A stretch of 41,079 nucleotides of DNA from Pseudomonadota bacterium (lineage in GTDB: Bacteria; Pseudomonadota; Gammaproteobacteria; Ga0077536), in the NCBI GenBank assembly GCA_027618655.1, contig JAQCEL010000009.1, positions 1-41,079 of the forward strand, in the 5' to 3' direction. The notes beneath the pieces are model-generated. The model was not told where the DNA came from. It did no database searches and saw only the letters and a list, made by a program, of their open reading frames with translations. Position numbers and translations under genes: made by a program. Positions 25,019-32,528 of this stretch are shown piece by piece (the stretch's first letter is position 1; every line of letters starts with the position of its first letter).

Positions 25019-26824
25019 TCAATAGGCGGCGTGCAGGCTAACAAGACCCGTACGTCCGTAGGTGCGGAAAACGTCGCGCGCCGTGGCTAGGTTCAAGGTG
25101 TAGTCCTCATCGAAAATGTTGTCGATCCGCGCGGCGATACGAAATTTCTCGTTGAAACGATAATTGATGCCGGCGCCTAGAATAACGAATCCATCGATCT
25201 CGATACCCCGGCCGTCATGACGACCGCTTTCTGCTTGCAAGTCCACTGACAGGTCTAGCTGATCGAAACGTCGATTAACGTCCAAGTTGGTGGTGAATTC
25301 AGCACGGTCGTCCAGGAATACATCGAGTCGGTCGTCGCGTGCATTGAGATAATTCATATTCGCGCCGAAAAACCAATCAGCGTAGGTATAGGACATTTCC
25401 GCTTCGACGCCTTTCAAGGTTGCCTCAGACGTGTTGCCTGCTGTGAATGTTGCGAAATCGAAACCGATCAGATCTTTAACGTCCGTGTAGTACCCGCTGA
25501 GCCGCCAAACCACATCTGCATGCTTACCTTTTAGACTCACTTCTACGGTGTCCGATTCTTCCGGTTTGACATTAACGTTGCCGAAGCCGGGGAAAAATAA
25601 GTCATTGAAGCTTGGCGCGCGAAACGCAGTGCCGTAGCTAATCACGGCTGCCAAATTTTCGAACACATCGTACTTCAGCGCCACGCTGCCATTCTTTTGA
25701 TCGCCGTAGGCTTCATTGTCGTCGTAACGCACACTGCCAACTGCCGAGAATTTCCCGTAACGACCTTGCCACTGAAAGAAACCGCCGATGTTGTCGCGCG
25801 AGGTTTCGACGAAATCATCCAACGTATCGACCTTGTCGTCGTAGTATTCCACGCCAAGGGTGACCGAATGATCGTCGTGGACTTGGTAATCCGATTGCAG
25901 ATTGTAGGCCGTGCGACGCGTTGTTACGTCAGAAAAAAATACGGGAGTCACTGCCTCATCGACAAAATGATTTGCGCCAAATCTCACGCGCAATTTTTCG
26001 CTCGGGGTATAGGTTAGCTGCAACGCGTTGCTCTCAACCTGAGTATCGGCATCAAACTCCGTGCCGTCGCCGAATAAGTTATCGAACTCGCTATACGCGT
26101 CGGTGCGCAAGAAATTAACTTGAGCGTTGAGTTCGTCAATGATTCGATAGCTCGCGGACACATTCAGCGCGAACTCATCAAAGCCATCGCGGTCCGCGTT
26201 GCCCCCCGTCTTTATCGATGTGTGGTCGATACCCTGAGAGTTCTCGTAAGCGAACGTCGCGTGAACGTTGCCACGCTCGTTAGCGTCGCTAATTTCAACT
26301 GAGTATTCTTGCGTATCATCGGTGCGATAACTCGCATGAATTTTCGGCGTGAGGCGTTGCTGCTTACCTTGTTTGGTGAATATCTGGATGACACCACCGA
26401 TCGCATCGGCGCCATACAAACCGGATAAAGGACCTTTGACTAGCTCGATGCGCTCGATTGACTCGATCGGAATGCCTTCTAAAGCCGTGGCACCGATTGT
26501 TGCACTGCTTGTTCGAACGCCATCGATGAGAATGATCGACTGCGCTGTCGACGCGCCGCGAATGAAGACGCCACTTACTGAGCCACGGCCACCCGAGGCG
26601 CGGTAACTCACACCACTCATGCGCCCGAGCAGGCTCGGCAAATCTCTCGGTTGGAGGCGTTCGATGTCTTCTTGCGTGAACACTTGCGAAGACGGCAACG
26701 CGTCTTTCAGCGCAAGCGGTTGGCGGGTCGCGGTGACGAGGATTTCATCTTCGTACTCGGCAGCCGCAACGGGCACGGATACAACGGCGACGAGCGCCGA
26801 CAATAGGACGGTTTGAATTAGCAC
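25019..26824 (-). CDS. btuB: TonB-dependent vitamin B12 receptor, BtuB family
   Basis: A 601-residue outer-membrane receptor. A signal peptide (MLIQTVLLSALVAVVSVPVA, cleavage near 22) is followed by a TonB box-like DEILVTAT (26-33) and the plug domain: PSLLGRMSGVSYRASGGRGS, RGASTAQSIILIDGVR, IERIELVKGPLSGLYGADAIGGVIQIFTK. About 450 residues of alternating aromatic beta-strands follow, ending in an aromatic Y. The plug closely resembles BtuB rather than a siderophore receptor. I start at the GTG at 26824, preceded on its strand by AAGGGGAG; longer readings run through the riboswitch region and are artefacts. It is the first gene after the cobalamin riboswitch, which confirms the substrate. Confidence 0.93.
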   Translation of the reverse strand: MLIQTVLLSALVAVVSVPVAAAEYEDEILVTATRQPLALKDALPSSQVFTQEDIERLQPRDLPSLLGRMSGVSYRASGGRGSVSGVFIRGASTAQSIILIDGVRTSSATIGATALEGIPIESIERIELVKGPLSGLYGADAIGGVIQIFTKQGKQQRLTPKIHASYRTDDTQEYSVEISDANERGNVHATFAYENSQGIDHTSIKTGGNADRDGFDEFALNVSASYRIIDELNAQVNFLRTDAYSEFDNLFGDGTEFDADTQVESNALQLTYTPSEKLRVRFGANHFVDEAVTPVFFSDVTTRRTAYNLQSDYQVHDDHSVTLGVEYYDDKVDTLDDFVETSRDNIGGFFQWQGRYGKFSAVGSVRYDDNEAYGDQKNGSVALKYDVFENLAAVISYGTAFRAPSFNDLFFPGFGNVNVKPEESDTVEVSLKGKHADVVWRLSGYYTDVKDLIGFDFATFTAGNTSEATLKGVEAEMSYTYADWFFGANMNYLNARDDRLDVFLDDRAEFTTNLDVNRRFDQLDLSVDLQAESGRHDGRGIEIDGFVILGAGINYRFNEKFRIAARIDNIFDEDYTLNLATARDVFRTYGRTGLVSLHAAY

Positions 26825-26940
26825 AATACTCCCCTTCGCCGCACACCCGCGGGCGATCACTGGGTTCGGTTCACAGGGGAGAGATCGCCAATTAAGGAAA
26901 ACGACCGGTAATTTCGCGCCCCGCGAATCATCGGAATAAA

Positions 26941-27125
26941 ACGACTTGGCCGGTCTCCGGACTCGTGAGCGTTTGTCGAAGCCAAATCGCCTTCCCATGC
27001 TTGGTGCACAGTGGCTGATTGATTTAGCGGCTCACTTACCGTTGCGGGGGCAGTGTCGGAATTGTTGCTAGCAGAGTTTAATTGCTTAGCTAACGCACCG
27101 GCTTCCCGTTTCACCCTATTGTCGA
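26941..27125 (-). ncRNA. Cobalamin (AdoCbl-type) riboswitch
   Basis: All core elements of the cobalamin riboswitch are visible on the minus strand, 5' to 3': GGGAAGCCGGTG (27107-27096), CACTGCCCCCGCAACGG (within 27057-27031) followed by GTAAGTGAG, GCCACTGTG (27015-27007), TGGGAAGGCG (about 26999-26990) and the B12 box AGTCCGGAGACCGGCC (26963-26948). It lies about 115 bases ahead of the btuB start, within the btuB leader. Cobalamin binding is expected to repress btuB and the rest of the operon, likely by hiding the ribosome site, since I see no T-run terminator between the aptamer and the gene. Confidence 0.97.
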
Positions 27126-27135
27126 TAGACGCAAG

Positions 27136-27452
27136 GGAACCAACTCGTTTAATAAGCGCGGCAAGTTAAGGAATCGCTCGCTGAATGTCAACGCAGGACT
27201 CACAAGCGCTAAATCAATCAGCAATTTGACGCGACTCCACCAAACTACCCAATGCGCTGGCAAACCACCGACCCATGGGATATCGCCGCCGAAGTTCCAG
27301 GGCTTGGTGCAAGTTTGCAGGAAGTTGCTTCGCGCGCGACAAGGAAATCGCTTGACGGCGAGCTGCGATGGCTGCTTTTCAAACGCATATGCCATACTCT
27401 TGGGGGGCAATAACCTCATTAACGATATTGCTGGAGAAATTAGGAGGCGCCT
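27136..27452. other. Divergent promoter region, B12 operon and PF10118 gene
   Basis: About 315 bases separating the cobalamin riboswitch (minus) from the PF10118 gene (plus). It should contain the promoters for both. I do not see convincing -35/-10 pairs, a repeat or an RNA. The last bases hold the strong AGGAGG ribosome site of the next gene. Short open frames on either strand do not look coding. Confidence 0.4.
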
Positions 27453-28355
27453 ATGTCACAGCCAAACTATAAATACGTCCCTAAACAAGTCGATGAGATC
27501 GTTATTCGCGCATTCGCGTTTGAATTCGCAGATGATATTGATCCTTTATGGGTGCCGAACAACCCAGTTCGCTCGCACATGTTCAATGGCTTGTCGTTGA
27601 CTATGCCCTACCTCGAACCATACCTAATCAAGAGCACGCAGAAGGCAATGGCATTCATTGACGAACCTGAACTGTTGAGCGACATGCGTGGTTTCAACGG
27701 TCAAGAAGCGCGTCACTATCAATGTCACCGTCGACTCAATGAACTATTGAAATCGAATGGCTATCCGGAACTTGCCAACGTCGAACGCCGCATGGCAGCA
27801 TCCTTTGAACGTTTATCGAACAGGAGTTTGCGCACGCAGCTTGCCTACAACGCCGGGTTTGAGACCATGACAAATGGATTTACCCATTGGTTGATCAATA
27901 AACGGCACAAACTTTTTCATAACGCCTCGCCACACATCACCTCCTTCTGGTTGATGCATATGGTCGAGGAAACGGAACATAAAACCGTCGCGTTTGACGC
28001 TTATATGGCCTATAGCGGGAAATACTTGCCGCGCGCGATTGGCGTTTTTCATGGCTCCTTCCACTTAGTCGGATGGGGCTTGATCGGGATGTGGACAGCC
28101 TTGAAAAAGGATCGCGCGCTGCGCAATCCGCGCAATGTCATGGGGCTCGTCCGCGAAATTTCCGCGCTGTTGTTCAATGTGGGGCCCTATCTTCTGCGCG
28201 CCTTGCTGCCTTGGCATAACCCGCGTTGCGAAGACGATCCGAAATGGATGCTTGATTGGGTCGCAGGTCATGCCAAGTGGCCAGCAGGGGAAGTGTTACC
28301 CCTAGTCGACACCAGCAGCCACGACATGCCAGTACCGTTTAGGACCAACGGTTAA
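27453..28355 (+). CDS. PF10118-type metal-dependent hydrolase-like protein (diiron-like helical bundle)
   Basis: A 300-residue protein of the PF10118 family (often named metal-dependent hydrolase). The sequence has two spaced metal-ligand sets: E85-xx-H88 with H92 (QEARHYQCH), and E172/E173/E175-H176 (MVEETEHKTVAFDAY). This resembles diiron carboxylate helical bundles more than a classic hydrolase. Residues about 200-250 are hydrophobic and may contact the membrane. A textbook AGGAGG precedes the ATG. It is followed 39 bases later by the styrene-oxide-isomerase-like membrane protein, so the two are one transcription unit. The family's reaction is unknown; a role in oxidising or rearranging a hydrophobic substrate with its membrane partner is an inference. 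Confidence 0.85.
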   Translation: MSQPNYKYVPKQVDEIVIRAFAFEFADDIDPLWVPNNPVRSHMFNGLSLTMPYLEPYLIKSTQKAMAFIDEPELLSDMRGFNGQEARHYQCHRRLNELLKSNGYPELANVERRMAASFERLSNRSLRTQLAYNAGFETMTNGFTHWLINKRHKLFHNASPHITSFWLMHMVEETEHKTVAFDAYMAYSGKYLPRAIGVFHGSFHLVGWGLIGMWTALKKDRALRNPRNVMGLVREISALLFNVGPYLLRALLPWHNPRCEDDPKWMLDWVAGHAKWPAGEVLPLVDTSSHDMPVPFRTNG

Positions 28356-28394
28356 GTTTATATCGCTAATTCAAACGCCTTAGGAGGTAGCACG

Positions 28395-28871
28395 ATGGAA
28401 AGATTACAACGCATCATGATCGGCAACGGGCTCCTCGTTGTGCTCGTATCGATGCTGTCCGGCTATATGCTGATGTTTAACTTGCTCGGCGGTTTCGAAG
28501 TATGGCCGGGGAAAATTATCGCAATCCCCAGCTACGGCACGAGCGACGGTTGGGTGCGAGCGCACACAGGTGGCGCGCTGAACGGCGCGCTAGTCATCAT
28601 TGTCGGTCTTGCGATGCCGAAACTAAACTTAAGCGCGGCGATGCAAAAGTTCACAACCTGGGGCTTCATCTACGTTGCATGGTCCTTCACAATTTTTTAT
28701 TGGCTTGGCAACGCTTCAAGCAACCGTGCTCTAACCCTCGGCCCGAGCCCCTTGGGTGAACCCGACATGATCGGCCTCATCGGCTTTCTGCCGGCAGCGC
28801 CAAGCATCGTTTTAGTACTGGTTCTTTTGGTCGTGGCTGCTAAAGGGGTATTCTCCTCATCGGACGATTAA
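28395..28871 (+). CDS. Styrene oxide isomerase-like membrane protein
   Basis: A 158-residue protein with four predicted membrane helices, the size and layout of styrene oxide isomerase (StyC), a haem-b membrane enzyme that rearranges aryl epoxides to aldehydes. The match is clear by eye: GGFEVWPGKIIAIP, DGWVRAHTGGALNGALVIIVGLAMP, WSFTIFYW, NRALTLGPSPLGEPD. H57, N63 and Y102 align with the StyC haem ligand and active-site His58, Asn64 and Tyr103 that I recall; the StyC Asp95 position appears to be Val94 here. AGGAGG precedes its ATG. Its partner is a diiron-like protein, and no styrene monooxygenase lies nearby, so the epoxide or other substrate is unknown. Confidence 0.8.
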   Translation: MERLQRIMIGNGLLVVLVSMLSGYMLMFNLLGGFEVWPGKIIAIPSYGTSDGWVRAHTGGALNGALVIIVGLAMPKLNLSAAMQKFTTWGFIYVAWSFTIFYWLGNASSNRALTLGPSPLGEPDMIGLIGFLPAAPSIVLVLVLLVVAAKGVFSSSDD

Positions 28872-28990
28872 GTATCTAAGATAAAAGTTCCGCCGCTTAG
28901 CCAAAACTCACTGCAAACGTGAAAGTGACTCCTATCGCCGTCAAGGTCGAACATTAACCAGAACCCTCATACAAAAATCTCGCCTGTGCT

Positions 28991-29611
28991 ATGAAAGACG
29001 AATTAAATAAATATAAACGTGCACGTCTCGTCGAGGTCGCGAGCGAGTTGTTTTATGAACGTGGTTTTGTTGGCACAACCTTGGACGCGATCGCGGACCA
29101 GCTCGAGGTGAATAAACCATTCATTTACCAGTTTTTCGCGAGCAAGCATGAAATTCTCGCCGCCGTGGTTGAGCAAGAAATTCGGCGAACGATTGACCTA
29201 CTTGATCTAACGTACCAGCGTGAAACAAAAGCGCCCGCACGCTTGCGCAGTTTCGTTAGCGCTTGGGTACGAGAAAACATTGAGTTTCGAATGATCGCGA
29301 TGATCTTCTGGCAAGAGCAGCATCATTTCTCCCCAGACACGCAAGAAGAGAATCGCAATCTACAAAAGGTCTTTAATGTTCGCCTGACCGACCTGATCGA
29401 AAGCGGTATTAAAAGCGGAGAATTCAACGTCGATAATCCGCGCCTCGCTGCATTCGCGTTAATTGGCTTAGCGCAATGGATACCGCGCTGGTATCGACCT
29501 GACGGCGAATTCGAAGTTGACGAAATCGCAGCCTACTTTTCCGAGCAAGCGCTGCGCATCGTCGGCTATCAAGCCGTCGCCACGCTAAGTACCGCAAACG
29601 CTCGCTCATAA
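28991..29611 (+). CDS. TetR family transcriptional regulator
   Basis: A 206-residue TetR-type regulator. The N-terminal helix-turn-helix is clear: RARLVEVASELFYERGFVGTTLDAIADQLEVNKPFIYQFFASKHEIL (about 10-56). The C-terminal ligand-binding helices are of the fatty-acid/aryl-compound type, ending with QWIPRWYRPDGEFEVDEIAAYFSEQALRIV. It lies about 120 bases after the styrene-oxide-isomerase-like gene on the same strand, and probably controls that operon or the amidohydrolase that follows. The inducer is not predictable. Confidence 0.92.
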   Translation: MKDELNKYKRARLVEVASELFYERGFVGTTLDAIADQLEVNKPFIYQFFASKHEILAAVVEQEIRRTIDLLDLTYQRETKAPARLRSFVSAWVRENIEFRMIAMIFWQEQHHFSPDTQEENRNLQKVFNVRLTDLIESGIKSGEFNVDNPRLAAFALIGLAQWIPRWYRPDGEFEVDEIAAYFSEQALRIVGYQAVATLSTANARS

Positions 29612-29743
29612 GCGCAAGCGAACGTTATTGCTACCCGGCGACGCCGTGCCGTCATTCGGGGAGCGACCGATGCCTGCAAATTGCTACGAATTGCATACTT
29701 TCCACAACCCACGGAATTCGCGCCCAGCGTGCGGATTGATAGC

Positions 29744-29771
29744 TTGCACGGATAAGCTTGTGTGCGATAAT
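29744..29771 (+). promoter_or_regulatory. Probable sigma70 promoter of the amidohydrolase gene
   Basis: TTGCAC (29744-29749) and GATAAT (29766-29771) are separated by 16 bases. They lie 45 bases before the amidohydrolase ATG, which has GAGGAGA as its ribosome site. Good consensus fit, inferred by eye. Confidence 0.6.
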
Positions 29772-29815
29772 ACTGGCCAGTAACAATTAATACCCAAAGG
29801 TATGAGGAGACCCCA

Positions 29816-31546
29816 ATGGCTGAATTCGACAAATTGATCAAAGGCGGTATGGTGATTGACGGTTCCCGTACACCACGTTATCGCGGCGATATTGCTATAA
29901 AAGACGGCGTGATTGCGGAAATCGGCTATATCGATGCGAAACGCGCAGACGAAGTGCTCGACGCCGAAGGCATGATCGTCGCACCCGGTTTCGTCGATCT
30001 GCACACGCACTACGACGCGCAACTGTTTTGGGATCCCTACTGCAGCATTTCTAGCTGGCACGGCATTACCACGGTAGTTATTGGCAATTGTGGCTTTGGT
30101 TTCGCGCCCGTCGCGCCAGAATCACGCGAACGCGCCATGCTCACCATGACTCGAGTCGAAGCCATTCCCTTAGCATCGATGCGCGAAGGCATGCCCTGGG
30201 ATTGGGAGACGTTTCCAGAATTTCTCGATAGCGTCGACCGCACGCCGAAGGCGATGAACATCGTGCCCTACGTACCGATCAGCCCGCTGATGATTTCGGT
30301 TATGGGCTTAGAAGGTGCGAAAGCCGGCCGCTTACCGACGGATGCGGAACACGCGGAGATGTGCCGAGTCTTGCATGAATCGATGGACGCAGGCGGTTGC
30401 GGATGGTCCATGCAACGCTTACCCCCTTCCGGTCCTGGCGCAGCACAACTCGATTACGACGGTACCGCGATGCCGACCGACGTCATGCACAACGAGACCG
30501 CTATGGAGTTCGCTAAAGTGTTACGTGATCGCAATGCGGGTCACATGCAGTGCACGATGGTCACTGGTAACCCGAAAGCCGATCAAGCGCATCTGGCAGA
30601 ACTCGCGAAAGTGAGCGGCCGACCCATGATCTTCAATGTCGTACAAGCGCAAGATGGTTTGCCGCACGTACACCGCAAAGTATTGGACTGGCTGGAACGC
30701 TGCCGTGAAGACGGGATCCGGGTATACGGCCAAGGCGTCACGACGGACGCTGGCTTTACGTTTACGTTTGAAGATTGGAATCTGTTCGATGAAATGCCAG
30801 CTTGGCGCGAAGCGACAATCGGCACTAAAGAAGAAAGACTTGCGAAACTCGCCGATCCAGAGCGTCGCAAAGTGCTCCGCCAGCAAGTGCCCGCGTTTGT
30901 TGTCGGACCGTTCGCCGAAATCGTGATCACGAAGCCGGCAACACCGGGAACCCAACAATGGTTGGACCACACGGTCGGCCTCGTCGCCGAGAAGGCTGGC
31001 AAACACGTCGTGGACGCGATGCTCGATATCGTGGTTGAAGATAATCTCGAAACCGAATTCTTCTCACTGCCACCAAACACGCGCATTGATTTACTGAAAG
31101 AGATTGTCAATAACCCCTACGTCTTGTTCGGCGTGTCCGACGGCGGCGCGCACACGAAATTCCTTACCGCTGGCCGGTATCCGACGGAAGCATTAATTAA
31201 ATGCGTGCGCGAACACGAAATGCTGACCTTGGAAGATGCCCACTGGCGTTTGTCGGCCTTGCCAGCACAAGTCGCTGGTTGTCCCGATCGTGGTGTCCTC
31301 AAAATTGGCGCGCCGGCCGACATCCTGGTTTACGACTTCGAGAACCTCGAAATCACCCCGCCAGAAGTGGTCTACGACATGCCGGGCGACGAATGGCGCC
31401 GCGTGCAAAAAGCCAAAGGCTACCGCTACATCATGATTAATGGCGAAGTCACCATCAAAGACGATGAGCAAACGAATGTCTACCCAGGCGAGCTACTGCG
31501 CCATGGACGCGGTAAAGAGCGACCTAAACAGAAAGCTGCCGCCTAA
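29816..31546 (+). CDS. Amidohydrolase, N-acyl-D-amino-acid deacylase family
   Basis: A 576-residue member of the amidohydrolase superfamily. It has a composite beta domain at the start (LIKGGMVIDGSRTPRYRGDIAIKDGVIAEIG), the metal-binding HxH at H63/H65 (FVDLHTHYDAQLFWDP), GITTVVIGNCGFGFAP and the late Asp in VSDGGAHTKFL, and ends with ADILVYDFENLEITPPEVVYD. The family includes D-aminoacylases and dihydropyrimidinase-like enzymes that cleave N-acyl or cyclic amides with one or two zinc ions. It has its own promoter and is followed by a hairpin at 31559-31591. The substrate is unknown; large marine and soil gammaproteobacteria carry many paralogues. Confidence 0.92.
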   Translation: MAEFDKLIKGGMVIDGSRTPRYRGDIAIKDGVIAEIGYIDAKRADEVLDAEGMIVAPGFVDLHTHYDAQLFWDPYCSISSWHGITTVVIGNCGFGFAPVAPESRERAMLTMTRVEAIPLASMREGMPWDWETFPEFLDSVDRTPKAMNIVPYVPISPLMISVMGLEGAKAGRLPTDAEHAEMCRVLHESMDAGGCGWSMQRLPPSGPGAAQLDYDGTAMPTDVMHNETAMEFAKVLRDRNAGHMQCTMVTGNPKADQAHLAELAKVSGRPMIFNVVQAQDGLPHVHRKVLDWLERCREDGIRVYGQGVTTDAGFTFTFEDWNLFDEMPAWREATIGTKEERLAKLADPERRKVLRQQVPAFVVGPFAEIVITKPATPGTQQWLDHTVGLVAEKAGKHVVDAMLDIVVEDNLETEFFSLPPNTRIDLLKEIVNNPYVLFGVSDGGAHTKFLTAGRYPTEALIKCVREHEMLTLEDAHWRLSALPAQVAGCPDRGVLKIGAPADILVYDFENLEITPPEVVYDMPGDEWRRVQKAKGYRYIMINGEVTIKDDEQTNVYPGELLRHGRGKERPKQKAAA

Positions 31547-31892
31547 AATCGACCGGCATTAGGGATCGCCGAAGTCAAAGGCGATCCCTAAACCCCAATA
31601 AACAAAGCTCGGAACCGCAAGCTTCGCCGCCAATTCTGGCGCGCCTCGCGTACCGCGTGTCTTCTGGCAATTGAGGCGTACGGGGAAATTCCGTTCGAAA
31701 TTCGCAAATCCACACACGCGTCACCCGAGCGTTTCAAATCGGACGATTGCATCCTTATTGCAGCCACGGGGACGCCTTTCACGCTAGAATATGCGGCCGT
31801 GTGCGCTAGCCCGGCACGCGAACGACTGATTGCGGGTACGCCAACTCCTGTGCGAACCCAGACTATGACTGACGAAATGGAGAGACACCTAT
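31547..31892. other. Intergenic region between amidohydrolase and ferritin-like genes
   Basis: About 345 bases. It holds a 12-bp perfect inverted repeat at the left end, listed separately, then sequence without a credible gene. The promoter for the ferritin-like gene must be on the right. The minus-strand open frame at 31588-31782 has no ribosome site and looks accidental. Confidence 0.5.
31559..31591. terminator. Hairpin after the amidohydrolase gene
   Basis: TTAGGGATCGCC (31559-31570) and its exact complement GGCGATCCCTAA (31580-31591) form a 12-bp stem with a 9-base loop, 12 bases after the stop codon. There is no T-run after it on either strand, so it would be an atypical terminator or an mRNA-stabilising hairpin. 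Confidence 0.6.
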
Positions 31893-32378
31893 ATGCCTAA
31901 CCAACCCGAAAACATGCCGGCCGATTTTGAAACTGCGCTCAACTACCTGAACGGCGTGAGTAAGCCGACCATCGACGATTTCAAATTAATGGCCTACGTA
32001 GAAACCGGCGGCGAAGCGTTCTACACTGGCATCGCTAACGGCGCTCCGAATCAACAAATCAAAGACTTGCTCAATAAAAATGGGCGCGAAGAACGCGCAC
32101 ACGCCCACCGCTTAAAAAAAGTCATTGAAAAATTAACTGGCGACACATTCACGGTCCCTAGCCCTGCAGAAAACCCGTATTACGTCCAACCCGAAGGGAT
32201 CGTGGTTGATAAAGATTTTTTAAATTTCTTAATCCAAGCAGAAGTTAACGGCGACAACCTTTATGAGGCGTGGGCGAGTAATGTCGGCGACGCAGAGTGT
32301 GCCGGCTGGTTACGACAAAACGGCAAAGAAGAAATTAATCATAGCGAACGCGCTAAAGAAGCGATCGGATATTTATAG
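31893..32378 (+). CDS. Small ferritin-like/rubrerythrin-like diiron protein
   Basis: A 161-residue protein in two similar halves that each carry a ferritin-like iron-site pattern: E37/E41 then EERAH (E66, E67, H70), and E117 (LIQAEVNGD) then EEINH (E146, E147, H150). This gives the E...ExxH...E...ExxH arrangement of a four-helix diiron site. The link between halves (TFTVPSPAENPYYVQPEG) is unusual. No rubredoxin domain is present. Such small proteins bind iron or scavenge peroxide; the actual function is not known. A good GGAGAG ribosome site precedes the ATG. It is separated from the next operon by a 63-base inverted repeat. Confidence 0.85.
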   Translation: MPNQPENMPADFETALNYLNGVSKPTIDDFKLMAYVETGGEAFYTGIANGAPNQQIKDLLNKNGREERAHAHRLKKVIEKLTGDTFTVPSPAENPYYVQPEGIVVDKDFLNFLIQAEVNGDNLYEAWASNVGDAECAGWLRQNGKEEINHSERAKEAIGYL

Positions 32379-32386
32379 TCTCACCC

Positions 32387-32449
32387 AAACCAATGCATCA
32401 CTGTGTGAAACATGGCCCGCAGTCTCTTGGCTGGGTGATGCATTGGTTT
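32387..32449. repeat. 15-bp perfect inverted repeat with 33-base loop
   Basis: AAACCAATGCATCAC at 32387-32401 is repeated exactly in inverse at 32435-32449, with 33 bases between. It lies directly behind the ferritin-like gene and 80 bases before the HyuA-like gene. TTT and then ...CACTTTTG follow the right arm, so it could be a factor-independent terminator with an unusually AT-rich stem, or a regulatory site for the next operon. The function is unassigned. Confidence 0.6.
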
Positions 32450-32528
32450 CGTCACTTTTGATATCGGGAGTCGCTTTCAACTGGTTCCATAAGCGCTCGG
32501 CACTGAAATAACAAAGAGGTCTTCGTTC

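Noticed and set aside
26825..26998. Longer btuB reading with a 58-residue basic N-terminus
   Set aside because: The extension runs through the riboswitch leader; the GTG at 26824 has a good ribosome site and is followed at once by a signal peptide.
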